Of a DNA stretch of 19,465 bases, positions 9,366-16,189 are shown in pieces; position 1 is the first letter of the stretch; each line of letters begins with the position of its first letter. The stretch covers positions 1 through 19,465 of the forward strand of contig JAKPQT010000481.1 of NCBI GenBank assembly GCA_029555885.1, read 5' to 3'. Under the pieces are notes generated by a model. That model saw only the letters and a list, made by a program, of their open reading frames with translations, searched no databases and was not told the origin of the DNA. This DNA comes from Chloroflexota bacterium. Lineage in GTDB: Bacteria > Chloroflexota > Anaerolineae > CG2-30-64-16. The translations under genes and the position numbers were made by a program.

Positions 9366-10727
9366 ATGACGGCACACATGAATTCCCGTCGCGGGCCGCG
9401 CGGCATGACGGCCTTCACGATCATCTGGTTCGGCCAGATCATCTCGGTGCTCGCCACGAGCATGACCGCGTTCGCGCAGTCCATCTGGGTCTTCCAGGAG
9501 ACGGGCAGCGCGACCGCGCTCGGGCTGGTGCAGCTCTTCTTCATCGTCCCGTTCCTCATCCTGTCGCCCGTCGCCGGCGTGATGGTGGATCGCTACAATC
9601 GCAAGCTGATGATGATGCTCAGCGACCTGGTGGCGATCCTGCCCACCGCGGGGCTGCTGGTGCTCTCCGCGATGGGCCGACTGGAAGTCTGGCACTTCTA
9701 CGTCGCGGCGGCGTTCCAGGGCATCGGCAACACCTTCCAGTGGCCGGCTTATTCCGCGGCCATCACGATGATGGTGCCCAAAGAGCAGCTGGGCCGGGCG
9801 AACGGCATGATGTCGCTCATCGAGGCAGGGCCGAACGTCGTCGCGCCGATCCTGGCCGGCGCGCTGCTGCCCGTCGTCGGCTTAACCGGCATCCTGGGCT
9901 TCGACGTGATTACCTTCGTGATTGCGGTGCTGGCGCTGGTCATCGTGTTCATCCCGCAGCCGGAGCGCACCGCCGAGGGCCGCGCGGGCGAGGGCGGGTT
10001 CCTCAAGGAGGCCGCGTACGGCTTCCAGTACATCTTCGCCCGGCCCAGCCTGCTGGGGCTGCAACTCCTCTTCTTCACGGGCAACCTGTTCTGGGGCATC
10101 GCGCAGACGCTCATCGCGCCGATGATCCTGGCGCGCACCGGCAACAACAGCCTTGCGCTCGGCATGGTGCAGTCTGCGGCGGCCATCGCGGCTGTTGCCA
10201 GCGGAGTCGCGATGAGCGCATGGGGCGGCTTCAAGAAGCGCACGTATGGCGTCATCTTCGGCTGGCTGCTCTCCTCGTTCGGGCTGATTCTGCTCGGCCT
10301 GGGCCGCGCGCTGCCTATCTGGGTCATCGCAGGGGCGTATATGGGCCTGTGGACCGCGCTCATCAACGGCTCGAATCAGGCCATCTGGCAGGCGAAGGTC
10401 GCGCCCGATGTGCAGGGCCGCGTGTTCTCGGCGCGGCGGCTGATCGCCTGGTTCGCGCAGCCGATCAGCCCCATCATCGCGGGCACGACCGCCGACTTCT
10501 TGCTCGAACCGGCCATGCGGCCCGGCGGCGCACTGACAGGCACGTTCGGCGGGCTGTTCGGCACCGGGCCGGGCGCAGGCATGGGCCTGCTGATTTCCCT
10601 GATGGGTGTAGTGACGGTCGCGGTTGCCCTGGCCGCCTACTTCCTGCCCGTCATCCGGGAGGCCGAGTCGCTGCTGCCCGATCACCCGGTCCGCCCCGCG
10701 AAGGCGGCTGGTGAAGCGCCGGCATAA
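9366..10727 (+). CDS. Major facilitator superfamily exporter (MFS_3 / DHA3-like)
   Basis: This 453-aa protein is predominantly hydrophobic with about 12 membrane segments. Motif A, GVMVDRYNRK, is at 71-80 between TM2 and TM3. FQWPAYSAAITMMVPKEQLGRANGM and, in the second half, NQAIWQAKVAPDVQGRVFSARR are typical of the EntS / macrolide-efflux branch. A charged loop near 195-215 separates the halves. The start follows AAGGA with 6-nt spacing; an alternative in-frame ATG lies 12 nt downstream. Substrate cannot be told from sequence; drug or small-metabolite efflux is the family expectation. It is separated from purH by a palindrome and has no visible promoter, so it may be transcribed by read-through. 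Confidence 0.88.
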   Translation: MTAHMNSRRGPRGMTAFTIIWFGQIISVLATSMTAFAQSIWVFQETGSATALGLVQLFFIVPFLILSPVAGVMVDRYNRKLMMMLSDLVAILPTAGLLVLSAMGRLEVWHFYVAAAFQGIGNTFQWPAYSAAITMMVPKEQLGRANGMMSLIEAGPNVVAPILAGALLPVVGLTGILGFDVITFVIAVLALVIVFIPQPERTAEGRAGEGGFLKEAAYGFQYIFARPSLLGLQLLFFTGNLFWGIAQTLIAPMILARTGNNSLALGMVQSAAAIAAVASGVAMSAWGGFKKRTYGVIFGWLLSSFGLILLGLGRALPIWVIAGAYMGLWTALINGSNQAIWQAKVAPDVQGRVFSARRLIAWFAQPISPIIAGTTADFLLEPAMRPGGALTGTFGGLFGTGPGAGMGLLISLMGVVTVAVALAAYFLPVIREAESLLPDHPVRPAKAAGEAPA

Positions 10728-10752
10728 AGAGACTCGAATCTTCGCGTCGCGC

Positions 10753-10781
10753 TTGACAAACTTGCCCTATGGGAGTATAGT
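10753..10781 (+). promoter_or_regulatory. Sigma-70 promoter of the T-box-pheST operon
   Basis: TTGACA (10753-10758), a 17-nt spacer and TATAGT (10776-10781) make a near-consensus promoter. Transcription should start near 10788, about 430 nt before pheS. Confidence 0.85.
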
Positions 10782-10930
10782 TGCGCCACAACTGAATAGC
10801 TACAACCAAAGCGTTGACGGAGGAAAGTAGCCGGGGGGATGACCCCAGAGAGGCCGGGTCCCGCGAGGGGCTGCAAGCCCGGCCGGAAGTATCCCCGACG
10901 AAGTTCCCTCCTGAGTGGGCGGGGGAAAAC

Positions 10931-10998
10931 GGTTGAAGGTTCAGAGTTGAATGTTGCAGGTCGGAACCTGCAACATGAAACTTGCTAACTTGCAACCG
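10931..10998 (+). repeat. Heptad-repeat palindromic element inside the T-box leader
   Basis: From 10931 the sequence reads as successive 7-mers: GGTTGAA, GGTTCAG, AGTTGAA, TGTTGCA, GGTCGGA, ACCTGCA, ACATGAA, ACTTGCT, AACTTGC. A perfect 10-bp inverted repeat TGTTGCAGGT / ACCTGCAACA (10952-10961, 10966-10975) with loop CGGA sits at its centre. It lies after stem I and before the antiterminator. The same style of 7-nt unit occurs between pheS and pheT. Confidence 0.75.
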
Positions 10999-11053
10999 TC
11001 ACGTAGTCCGCCACGGCAGCCCGCCGTTACCCAGGGCCGCCGGTAAGCTGGGC

Positions 11054-11086
11054 GAACAAAGTTCGCACGTGAACGAAGTTCGCACG
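11054..11086 (+). repeat. Tandem 16-nt direct repeat in the T-box leader
   Basis: Two copies (11054-11069 and 11071-11086) differ at one base out of 16 and each contains a mini-hairpin: GCGAAC/GTTCGC around AAA (11052-11066) and GAAC/GTTC around GAA (11071-11081). They occupy the stem II/III region of the leader. Confidence 0.65.
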
Positions 11087-11157
11087 GCCGCCGGGCAGAG
11101 GTGTGAGTCGCCTGCCATAGCGGGCGCTCAAACCAGGGTGGTGCCGCGGAGTGCGTG

Positions 11158-11198
11158 CGCGCATTTCGTCCCTGCGACGAAATGCGCGTCTTGTTTTT
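11158..11198 (+). terminator. Intrinsic terminator of the T-box leader
   Basis: A perfect 13-bp stem CGCGCATTTCGTC (11158-11170) / GACGAAATGCGCG (11176-11188) with a 5-nt loop is followed by TCTTGTTTTT. It is the off state of the T-box switch and ends about 18 nt before the pheS start. Confidence 0.93.
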
Positions 11199-11215
11199 AA
11201 CCTTTGGAGGATGCT

Positions 11216-12268
11216 ATGCACGACAACCTGGTGAAACTGCGGACCGAGGCGCTCGACGCGCTGGCCGCGGCAGGCGACGCCGATGCGCTGGAGGCGTGGC
11301 GCGTGCGCTACCTGAGCCGGAAGGGCGGGGCGCTCAGCGCGGCGATGGACGTCATCGGCAGATTAGCCCGCGAGGAGCGCCCGGCTTACGGCCAGGCGGC
11401 CAACGAGGTCAAGGCGGCGCTGGAAGCGGCATTTGCGGCGCGGGAGGACGCGCTGAAGCAGGAGGCGCTGGCTGCGGAGCTGTCCGCCGGAACGGTGGAT
11501 GTCACGCTGCCCGGCCGGCCCCCCAGCTTGGGCCACCTCCACATCACATCGCAGAACCTGCGCGAATATCGGGCGGTCTTTGCCGAGATGGGCTTCGAGG
11601 TCTACGACGCGCCGGATGTGGAGACGGACGACTACAACTTCGGCCTGCTGAACATCCCGCCGTATCACCCGGCGCGCGATATGTGGGACACCTTCTGGGT
11701 CAGCCAGGACGCGCAGCCCGATCCGGCGCAGCGCACGCTCGTCATGCGCACGCACACCAGCCCGGGCCAGATTCGCGCGATGCGCGAGCGCTGCCCGCAG
11801 CCGATCCGGGTCATCCTGCCCGGCAAGTGCTATCGCTACGAGCAGGTTACTGCCAGCCACGATTTCCAGTTTTACCAGATCGAAGGGTTGGCCGTGGGCA
11901 GGAACATCCGCCTGACCGACCTCATCGGCACACTCGAGCAATTCGCACGCAAGATGTATGGCGCAGGGCGGTTCCGCGTGCGCGGGAGCTACTTCCCCTT
12001 CACCGAGCCCAGCATCGAGGCGGACATGAGCTGCATTCTGTGCGATGGCAAGGGCTGCGCGGTGTGCAAGTATACCGGCTGGCTGGAAGCCGCGGGGGCG
12101 GGCATGGTGCATCCGGTCGTGCTGCGCAACGGGGGCTATGACCCCGACGTGTTCAGCGGGTTCGCGTTCGGCATGGGGGTCGAACGGCCCGCCATGCTGC
12201 GCCACCGGATCAACAACATTCGCCATTTCTACTCGAATGACCTGCGCTTCCTCGGGCAGTTCGGATGA
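11216..12268 (+). CDS. pheS: Phenylalanyl-tRNA synthetase alpha subunit
   Basis: PheS carries the catalytic class II core of the alpha2beta2 enzyme that charges tRNA-Phe. The product is 350 aa. The start is the ATG after TTTGGAGG, 12 nt inside the longest open frame (which would begin at a TTG). Residues 1 to about 95 form the helical tRNA-contact arm. The core shows HTSPGQIRAM, PGKCYRYE, the DFQFYQIEGL motif 2 region, FPFTEPSIEAD and motif 3 GFAFGMGVERPAMLRH with INNIRHFYSNDLRFL. A C-x2-C-x4-C-x2-C cluster (C273, C276, C281, C284) in CILCDGKGCAVC could bind zinc; similar insertions occur in other bacterial PheS. It is controlled by the upstream T-box and followed by pheT. Confidence 0.97.
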   Translation: MHDNLVKLRTEALDALAAAGDADALEAWRVRYLSRKGGALSAAMDVIGRLAREERPAYGQAANEVKAALEAAFAAREDALKQEALAAELSAGTVDVTLPGRPPSLGHLHITSQNLREYRAVFAEMGFEVYDAPDVETDDYNFGLLNIPPYHPARDMWDTFWVSQDAQPDPAQRTLVMRTHTSPGQIRAMRERCPQPIRVILPGKCYRYEQVTASHDFQFYQIEGLAVGRNIRLTDLIGTLEQFARKMYGAGRFRVRGSYFPFTEPSIEADMSCILCDGKGCAVCKYTGWLEAAGAGMVHPVVLRNGGYDPDVFSGFAFGMGVERPAMLRHRINNIRHFYSNDLRFLGQFG

Positions 12269-12272
12269 CAGA

Positions 12273-12384
12273 AGGTTGAAAGTTACAGGTTGAAGGTTGA
12301 AAGTTACAGGTTGAAGGTTGAAGGTTACGGATTGAAGGTGCGGATCGTGCAACCTGCAACTTGCAACCTGACAGCCTTCAACCT
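12273..12384 (+). repeat. Heptad tandem repeat with inverted end in the pheS-pheT spacer
   Basis: Starting 5 nt after the pheS stop, the DNA has strict 7-nt phasing for 16 units: AGGTTGA, AAGTTAC, AGGTTGA, AGGTTGA, AAGTTAC and so on, ending in CAACCTG, CAACTTG, CAACCTG, ACAGCCT, TCAACCT. A 21-nt unit (12280-12300) is repeated exactly at 12301-12321 and degenerately at 12322-12342. The last third is roughly the reverse complement of the first (AGGTTGAAGG against CCTTCAACCT), so the transcript can fold into a long hairpin. It ends 15 nt before the pheT start, just upstream of its GGGAGG site. It resembles the heptamer STRR repeats described in cyanobacteria. Confidence 0.85.
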
Positions 12385-12399
12385 CGAGAGGGAGGAACG

Positions 12400-14928
12400 A
12401 TGAAGATACCACTTAGTTGGTTACGGGATTATGTAGACATAGACCTGCCGCCGGAACAGCTTGCCAACCGCATGACGCTGGCCGGGCTGGAAGTCGAATC
12501 GCTTACGCGGATCGGTGAGCTGTGGGACCGCGACAAGCTGTTCGTCGGTCAGATCCTGGAGGTCCGGCGGCATCCGGACGCGGAACGGCTGACACTCGCG
12601 CGTGTCGACTACGGCGCGGACGGGCCGCTGACCGTGGTCACCGGCGCACCGAATCTCTACCCATACGCGGGCGTGGACCTTGCGGGCCGCGGGCCGAAGG
12701 TGGCGTTCGCGCTGGCGGGCGCGCGGCTGGTGGACGGCCACAGCGACGAGCGCAAAATTGCCCGGCTCAAGCCAAGCAAGATACGCGGCATCATGTCCGA
12801 GGGCATGGTCTGCTCGGAGAAGGAACTCGACCTGAGCGACGAGCACGAGGGCATCCTCATCCTGCCGGACGACGCGCCGGTCGGCGTACCGCTGGTGGAT
12901 TACCTGGGCGACATCGTCCTCGACTACGACGTGAAGGGCGCGATCGCCCACCTGGAATCGGTGTACGGCGCGGCGCGCGAGGTCAGCGCGCTGACCGGCC
13001 GGCCGCTGCACGACGATGTGATGACCGTGCTGGACCGCCGGCCCGTGACCATCACGCCGGATGCCGATTTCGCAGCCATCGTCATCGACGCGCCGGACCT
13101 GTGCCTGCGCTACTCCGCCGCGCTCATCGAAGGCGTGCGCGTCGGGCCGTCGCCCATGTGGATGCAGCAGCGGCTCCAGCGCGCGGGGATGCGGCCCATC
13201 AATAATGTGGTGGATGTGACGAACTACGTCATGCTCGAACTGGGCCAGCCGCTCCACGCATTCGACTACGACCTGCTACGCCAGCGTGCCAGCGAAGCTG
13301 ACCAACGCGGAACGCCGAACGGCGTTCCGCGGGGTGGCCGAAGGCCACACATCATCATGCGCCGCGCACGCCGCGGAGAGCGGATGCAGACGCTCGACGG
13401 CGTAGACCGGCAGCTCGACCCCGAGATGCTGATGATCACCGATACCGCGGGCGCGGTGGCCGTCGGCGGCGTCATGGGCGGTGCAGAGACCGAAGTCTCC
13501 GAAGGGACGACGGCGATTCTGCTCGAATCCGCGAACTTCAACTTCCTGAGCATCCGCCGGACGAGCCAGATGCTCGGCCTGCGCAGCGAGGCGGCCAGCC
13601 GGTTCGGCAAGCAGGTGGACCCGGAGCTGACCGTCAAGGCGCTGGCCCGTGCGTGCCAATTGCTCGAAGAGCTGTCGGGCGGCACGGCGCGGCCGGTCTA
13701 TGCGGACAACTACCCGAGCCAGCCGGAGCCGAAGCGCATCACGCTGGACCCGGCCTACGTGGACCGCCTGCTGGGCATCACCATCCCGGCGGAGGAACAG
13801 GCGCGCATCCTACGCAGCCTCGACTTCGGCGTGACGACTGGCGGCGATGGCCTCCTGCACGTGGATGTGCCGAGCTTCCGGCAGGATGTGAAGATCGCTG
13901 CGGACCTGGCGGAGGAAGTCGCGCGCATCTACGGCTACGACCGGATGCCGAGCACGCTGCTCGAAGATGAGCTGCCCCGCGCGCCGCGCAACCTCAAGCT
14001 GGAATCCGAGGAAAAGGTGCGCGACGTGCTGACGGGCTGCGGGCTGGACGAGATCATCACCTATTCGATGATCGATCTGCGCGACGAGGCGAAGCTGCTG
14101 GGTGCAGAGGCTGCCGCGCAGCCGCACGTGACCGTGCTGAACCCGCTGTCCGCAGAGCGCAGCCACCTGCGCACGACGCTGCTGCCGGAGCTCATCAAGA
14201 CCGCGCGCGCGAACTTGCGCTTCACCGACCGCGTCGCCATCTTCGAGTTGGGCCGCGTCTTCATCCCGCGGCCGGACGAGACCCTGCCCGCGGAGCCGCG
14301 ACGCCTGGCCGCGCTGCTGGTTGGCCCGCGCGAGCCTGCTTCCTGGCTGGGCCACGACACGAGCCCGCTGGGGTTCTTCGACCTCAAGGGGGTCGTGGAG
14401 ACGCTTGCGGAACGGCTGGGCGTGCTGGGCGTGACTTGGGAGCGCGGCACCCATCCCGCGCTGCACCCGGGTCGCACTGCCCAAGTTCTGGTCAGCGGCC
14501 AGAGCGTCGGCATCGTCGGTGAGCTGCACCCGCAACTGCGCGCCGCCCTCGACCTGCCCGACCTGCCGGTCGCGCTGATGGAGCTGGACTTGGATGCACT
14601 GCTCGCCGGGTGGGGCAGCCAGCAGGAGATGGTCGAGTTCCCGCTCCAGCCGCCGGTGTTCGAGGACCTGGCGCTGCTCGTCGATGAGAGCGTTGCGGCC
14701 AGCCAGGTCGCCGCGCTCATCCGGCAGACGGGCGGCAAGCTGCTCGTGGATGTGCGTCTGTTCGATGTGTACCGCGGGGGACAGATCCCCGCGGGCAAGA
14801 AGAGCCTGGCCTACTCGCTGACCTTCCAGGCCGCGGACCGCACGCTGACTGCGGAGGACACCGCGAAGGCACGACAGAAGATCGTCGCGCGGCTGGAGCG
14901 CGAGCTCGGCGCGACGCTGCGCGGGTGA
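12400..14928 (+). CDS. pheT: Phenylalanyl-tRNA synthetase beta subunit
   Basis: PheT is the large subunit that edits Tyr-tRNA-Phe and binds the tRNA. The product is 842 aa, slightly longer than usual. The start follows GAGGGAGGAACG. Domains: the N-terminal segment MKIPLSWLRDYV, an EMAP-like tRNA-binding domain at about 40-155, B3/B4 editing domain at about 205-420, B5 at about 446-510 (ending VARIYGYDRMP), a degenerate synthetase core to about 690, and FDX-ACB at 745-841. Two oddities: the usual TPNR-containing segment near 175-200 reads DYDVKGAIAHLESVYGAARE, and about 15-20 extra residues near 297-317 are encoded by a palindromic element. Flanking motifs (LGQPLHAFDYD, RRARRGERMQTLDGVDR) are intact, so the gene should be functional. 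It is cotranscribed with pheS. Confidence 0.96.
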   Translation: MKIPLSWLRDYVDIDLPPEQLANRMTLAGLEVESLTRIGELWDRDKLFVGQILEVRRHPDAERLTLARVDYGADGPLTVVTGAPNLYPYAGVDLAGRGPKVAFALAGARLVDGHSDERKIARLKPSKIRGIMSEGMVCSEKELDLSDEHEGILILPDDAPVGVPLVDYLGDIVLDYDVKGAIAHLESVYGAAREVSALTGRPLHDDVMTVLDRRPVTITPDADFAAIVIDAPDLCLRYSAALIEGVRVGPSPMWMQQRLQRAGMRPINNVVDVTNYVMLELGQPLHAFDYDLLRQRASEADQRGTPNGVPRGGRRPHIIMRRARRGERMQTLDGVDRQLDPEMLMITDTAGAVAVGGVMGGAETEVSEGTTAILLESANFNFLSIRRTSQMLGLRSEAASRFGKQVDPELTVKALARACQLLEELSGGTARPVYADNYPSQPEPKRITLDPAYVDRLLGITIPAEEQARILRSLDFGVTTGGDGLLHVDVPSFRQDVKIAADLAEEVARIYGYDRMPSTLLEDELPRAPRNLKLESEEKVRDVLTGCGLDEIITYSMIDLRDEAKLLGAEAAAQPHVTVLNPLSAERSHLRTTLLPELIKTARANLRFTDRVAIFELGRVFIPRPDETLPAEPRRLAALLVGPREPASWLGHDTSPLGFFDLKGVVETLAERLGVLGVTWERGTHPALHPGRTAQVLVSGQSVGIVGELHPQLRAALDLPDLPVALMELDLDALLAGWGSQQEMVEFPLQPPVFEDLALLVDESVAASQVAALIRQTGGKLLVDVRLFDVYRGGQIPAGKKSLAYSLTFQAADRTLTAEDTAKARQKIVARLERELGATLRG
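13290..13348 (+). repeat. In-frame palindromic element within pheT
   Basis: Three consecutive perfect hairpins are translated as part of PheT: CAGC/GCTG around GAA (13290-13300), GCGGAACGCC/GGCGTTCCGC around GAAC (13307-13330) and GTGGCC/GGCCAC around GAA (13334-13348). They encode most of an Arg/Gly/Pro-rich insertion between DYDLL and IIMRRAR, where other PheT proteins have a short turn. The arrangement recalls protein-coding palindromic elements such as those of Rickettsia. Confidence 0.75.
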
Positions 14929-15006
14929 CCTCACCCCTGGCCCCCTCTCCTGAGCGTTTGGGCCGCAAATCCAAACGCTCAGGAGAGGGGGCCGGGGGGT
15001 GAGGTC
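14927..15006 (+). repeat. Long inverted repeat at the pheT stop codon
   Basis: The arms 14927-14961 (35 nt) and 14971-15006 (36 nt) are complementary apart from one bulged base and one wobble, with a 9-nt loop. The first two bases are the GA of the pheT TGA stop. The outer part is the CCTCACCCC...GGCCCCCTCTCC type common as a dispersed repeat in several bacterial groups. No poly-T follows; it may still act as an RNA stabiliser or factor-dependent terminator for pheST. Confidence 0.85.
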
Positions 15007-15041
15007 CACGCCCCCGAATTTCCCCGCGCCTGCCCACCCTC

Positions 15042-15061
15042 TTGACAACCTCAGGTATAAT
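15042..15061 (+). promoter_or_regulatory. Candidate promoter of the small gene at 15115
   Basis: An exact TATAAT (15056-15061) lies about 54 nt before the start codon. An exact TTGACA (15042-15047) is only 8 nt upstream of it, too close to act as its -35 partner, and the correctly spaced hexamer is poor. The -10 match is good but the promoter call is weak. Confidence 0.35.
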
Positions 15062-15114
15062 TAAGTTCTTTGCGCCTTTCAACAGCAGGCAGCAGATATC
15101 TGACCCGAGGTGGT

Positions 15115-15540
15115 ATGTCCAGAATCCTGTTCAGGCCGGGGGATGTCCTGGCGACATCGGACGCGCTCCGCGCGCTGGAGTTCAACGAAGTCACACCACA
15201 ATGCTTGCTCGGTCGCCACGTGCGCGGCGACTGGGGCGAGCTGCCTGCACGCGAGCGCCGCCGGAACGAGATGCAGGCGTTGAAAGCACATGGCACTGTG
15301 ACGAGCCGCTACCGTCTCAGCGATGGCGAACTCGTCCTCGTCACCACGGATTTGCACCGCGCGGATACACTCATCAGCCAGCCCGGCGACGAAAAGCACC
15401 TGGCGCGCTTCGCCGAGGCCTGGCGCCAGCCGTGCTTTGCGTTGGAGCCGCCAGGCTACCCGTACTACCTCGTGCGCATCTGGCCGGGCGAGACCGCGCA
15501 GCCCGATCGGGTGCTTGAGCTCGCTCGCGCAGTACCCTGA
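15115..15540 (+). CDS. Small conserved protein of unknown function (LxRHxxGDWG type)
   Basis: 141 aa, starting at the ATG after CCGAGG (4-nt gap) rather than the in-frame TTG at 15070. Residues 8-75 match a small family I know only as hypothetical or plasmid-associated proteins: TSDALRALEFNEV, then LGRHVRGDWGEL (33-43), RRRNEMQALKAHGTVTSRYRLSDGE and LVLVTTDLHRADTLI. In typical members the protein ends soon after this block; here about 50 further residues follow, with an aromatic PPGYPYYLVRIWPG segment. There is no signal peptide, membrane segment or Cys cluster. It is convergent with the flavodoxin gene, with only 6 nt between the two stops. I assign no function. Confidence 0.75.
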   Translation: MSRILFRPGDVLATSDALRALEFNEVTPQCLLGRHVRGDWGELPARERRRNEMQALKAHGTVTSRYRLSDGELVLVTTDLHRADTLISQPGDEKHLARFAEAWRQPCFALEPPGYPYYLVRIWPGETAQPDRVLELARAVP

Positions 15541-15546
15541 GGAGGG

Positions 15547-16053
15547 CTACCTCAGCGCCGCGCCGATCCCTGAGGCCCACTCGGAAATCGCTTGCCAGTC
15601 GCGGAAGTCGCCCATCGGGGCCTTGATCATCTTGATAATCAGCCGCTCCGGCAGGCTCAGTGTCTGCGGGTCCATCTTGCCGCCGAAGACAGCCATATCG
15701 CGCGGCTGGATGCGGTCCGCGACCGGCTGCAGCTTCTCCGGCACACGCCAGCCCTTCAGCAACACCAGCGGATCGCCCTCGCCGGTCGGTCCGCTGGAGA
15801 ACAGCCACACCGGCCGCTGCGCCAGCGCAGATTCCTGCTGAGTGAGAAACTCGGCTGCAGAACTGACCCACTGGCCCGCGTAGACGCCGCTGCCTAGCAC
15901 GACGCCGGCATACGGGGCTACGCTCGTCACCTTCTCGGCGGGCAGAACATCCACCGCCAACCCGGATTCCGACAACACTACACCGATCTTCTGCGCAATT
16001 TCCGCGGTCGCGCCGTGCTTGCTGCCGTAGGTTACCAGAACTTTCTCGGCCAT
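15547..16053 (-). CDS. Flavodoxin-domain protein, HemG-like
   Basis: 168 aa on the minus strand, start ATG at 16053 with GAAGGAG a few bases upstream. The FMN phosphate loop is TYGSKHGAT (8-16). VVLGSGVYAGQW and VWLFSSGPTGEGD are the two further flavin-contacting loops of the Flavodoxin_5 family, which contains menaquinone-dependent protoporphyrinogen oxidase HemG. The C-terminal KMIKAPMGDFRDWQAISEWASGI also matches HemG-like proteins (GDxRDWxxIxxWA). The family includes many members not involved in haem synthesis, and no haem genes are nearby, so the HemG role is possible but unproven. Confidence 0.85.
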   Translation of the reverse strand: MAEKVLVTYGSKHGATAEIAQKIGVVLSESGLAVDVLPAEKVTSVAPYAGVVLGSGVYAGQWVSSAAEFLTQQESALAQRPVWLFSSGPTGEGDPLVLLKGWRVPEKLQPVADRIQPRDMAVFGGKMDPQTLSLPERLIIKMIKAPMGDFRDWQAISEWASGIGAALR

Positions 16054-16111
16054 GTTGTTGCTCCTTCATTCCTGTATCTCTTGGGTTAAATACGAAGCCA
16101 CCTGACACGGG

Positions 16112-16140
16112 TTGCACGAGGAATCACAAGGCCGTATGGT
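16112..16140 (+). promoter_or_regulatory. Weak candidate promoter of the GH2 gene
   Basis: TTGCAC (16112-16117), a 17-nt spacer and TATGGT (16135-16140) lie in the gap between the divergent flavodoxin and GH2 genes. An overlapping TAGAAT (16140-16145) is a better -10 but lacks a spaced -35. No operator-like repeat is visible. Confidence 0.35.
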
Positions 16141-16189
16141 AGAATACCCGCGTATCCGCCCGTTCCCATCCCATGACCGGAGACACACT

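Larger units (their letters stand above)
10788..11198 (+). promoter_or_regulatory. Phenylalanine T-box riboswitch leader of pheST
   Basis: The leader senses uncharged tRNA-Phe and controls transcription of pheST. Stem I is closed by GGAGG (10819-10823) and CCTCC (10907-10911), with AAAGTAG after the 5' arm. A distal GC-rich stem with an AGAGA bulge near 10847-10851 matches stem I architecture. A TTC triplet at 10904-10906, just before the closing 3' arm, is the likely Phe specifier, although the next base is C rather than the usual purine. The T-box core AGGGTGGTGCCGCGG is at 11135-11149; its TGGT would pair with the ACCA end of tRNA-Phe (discriminator A). CAGGG (11134-11138) can pair with CCCTG (11170-11174) to form the antiterminator, in competition with the terminator. 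The leader is long because repeat sequence is inserted between stem I and the antiterminator. Confidence 0.92.

Noticed and set aside
10651..10995. Minus-strand open frame spanning the pheST promoter region
   Set aside because: It crosses the MFS 3' end, a near-consensus plus-strand promoter and T-box stem I, and has no family resemblance.
12273..12384. CRISPR array in the pheS-pheT spacer
   Set aside because: The units are 7 nt with no unique spacers of constant length, and no cas genes are present.
15042..15061. TTGACA and TATAAT as a strong promoter pair
   Set aside because: The spacing is 8 nt rather than 16-18, so the two exact hexamers cannot be used together; only the -10 was kept as a weak candidate.
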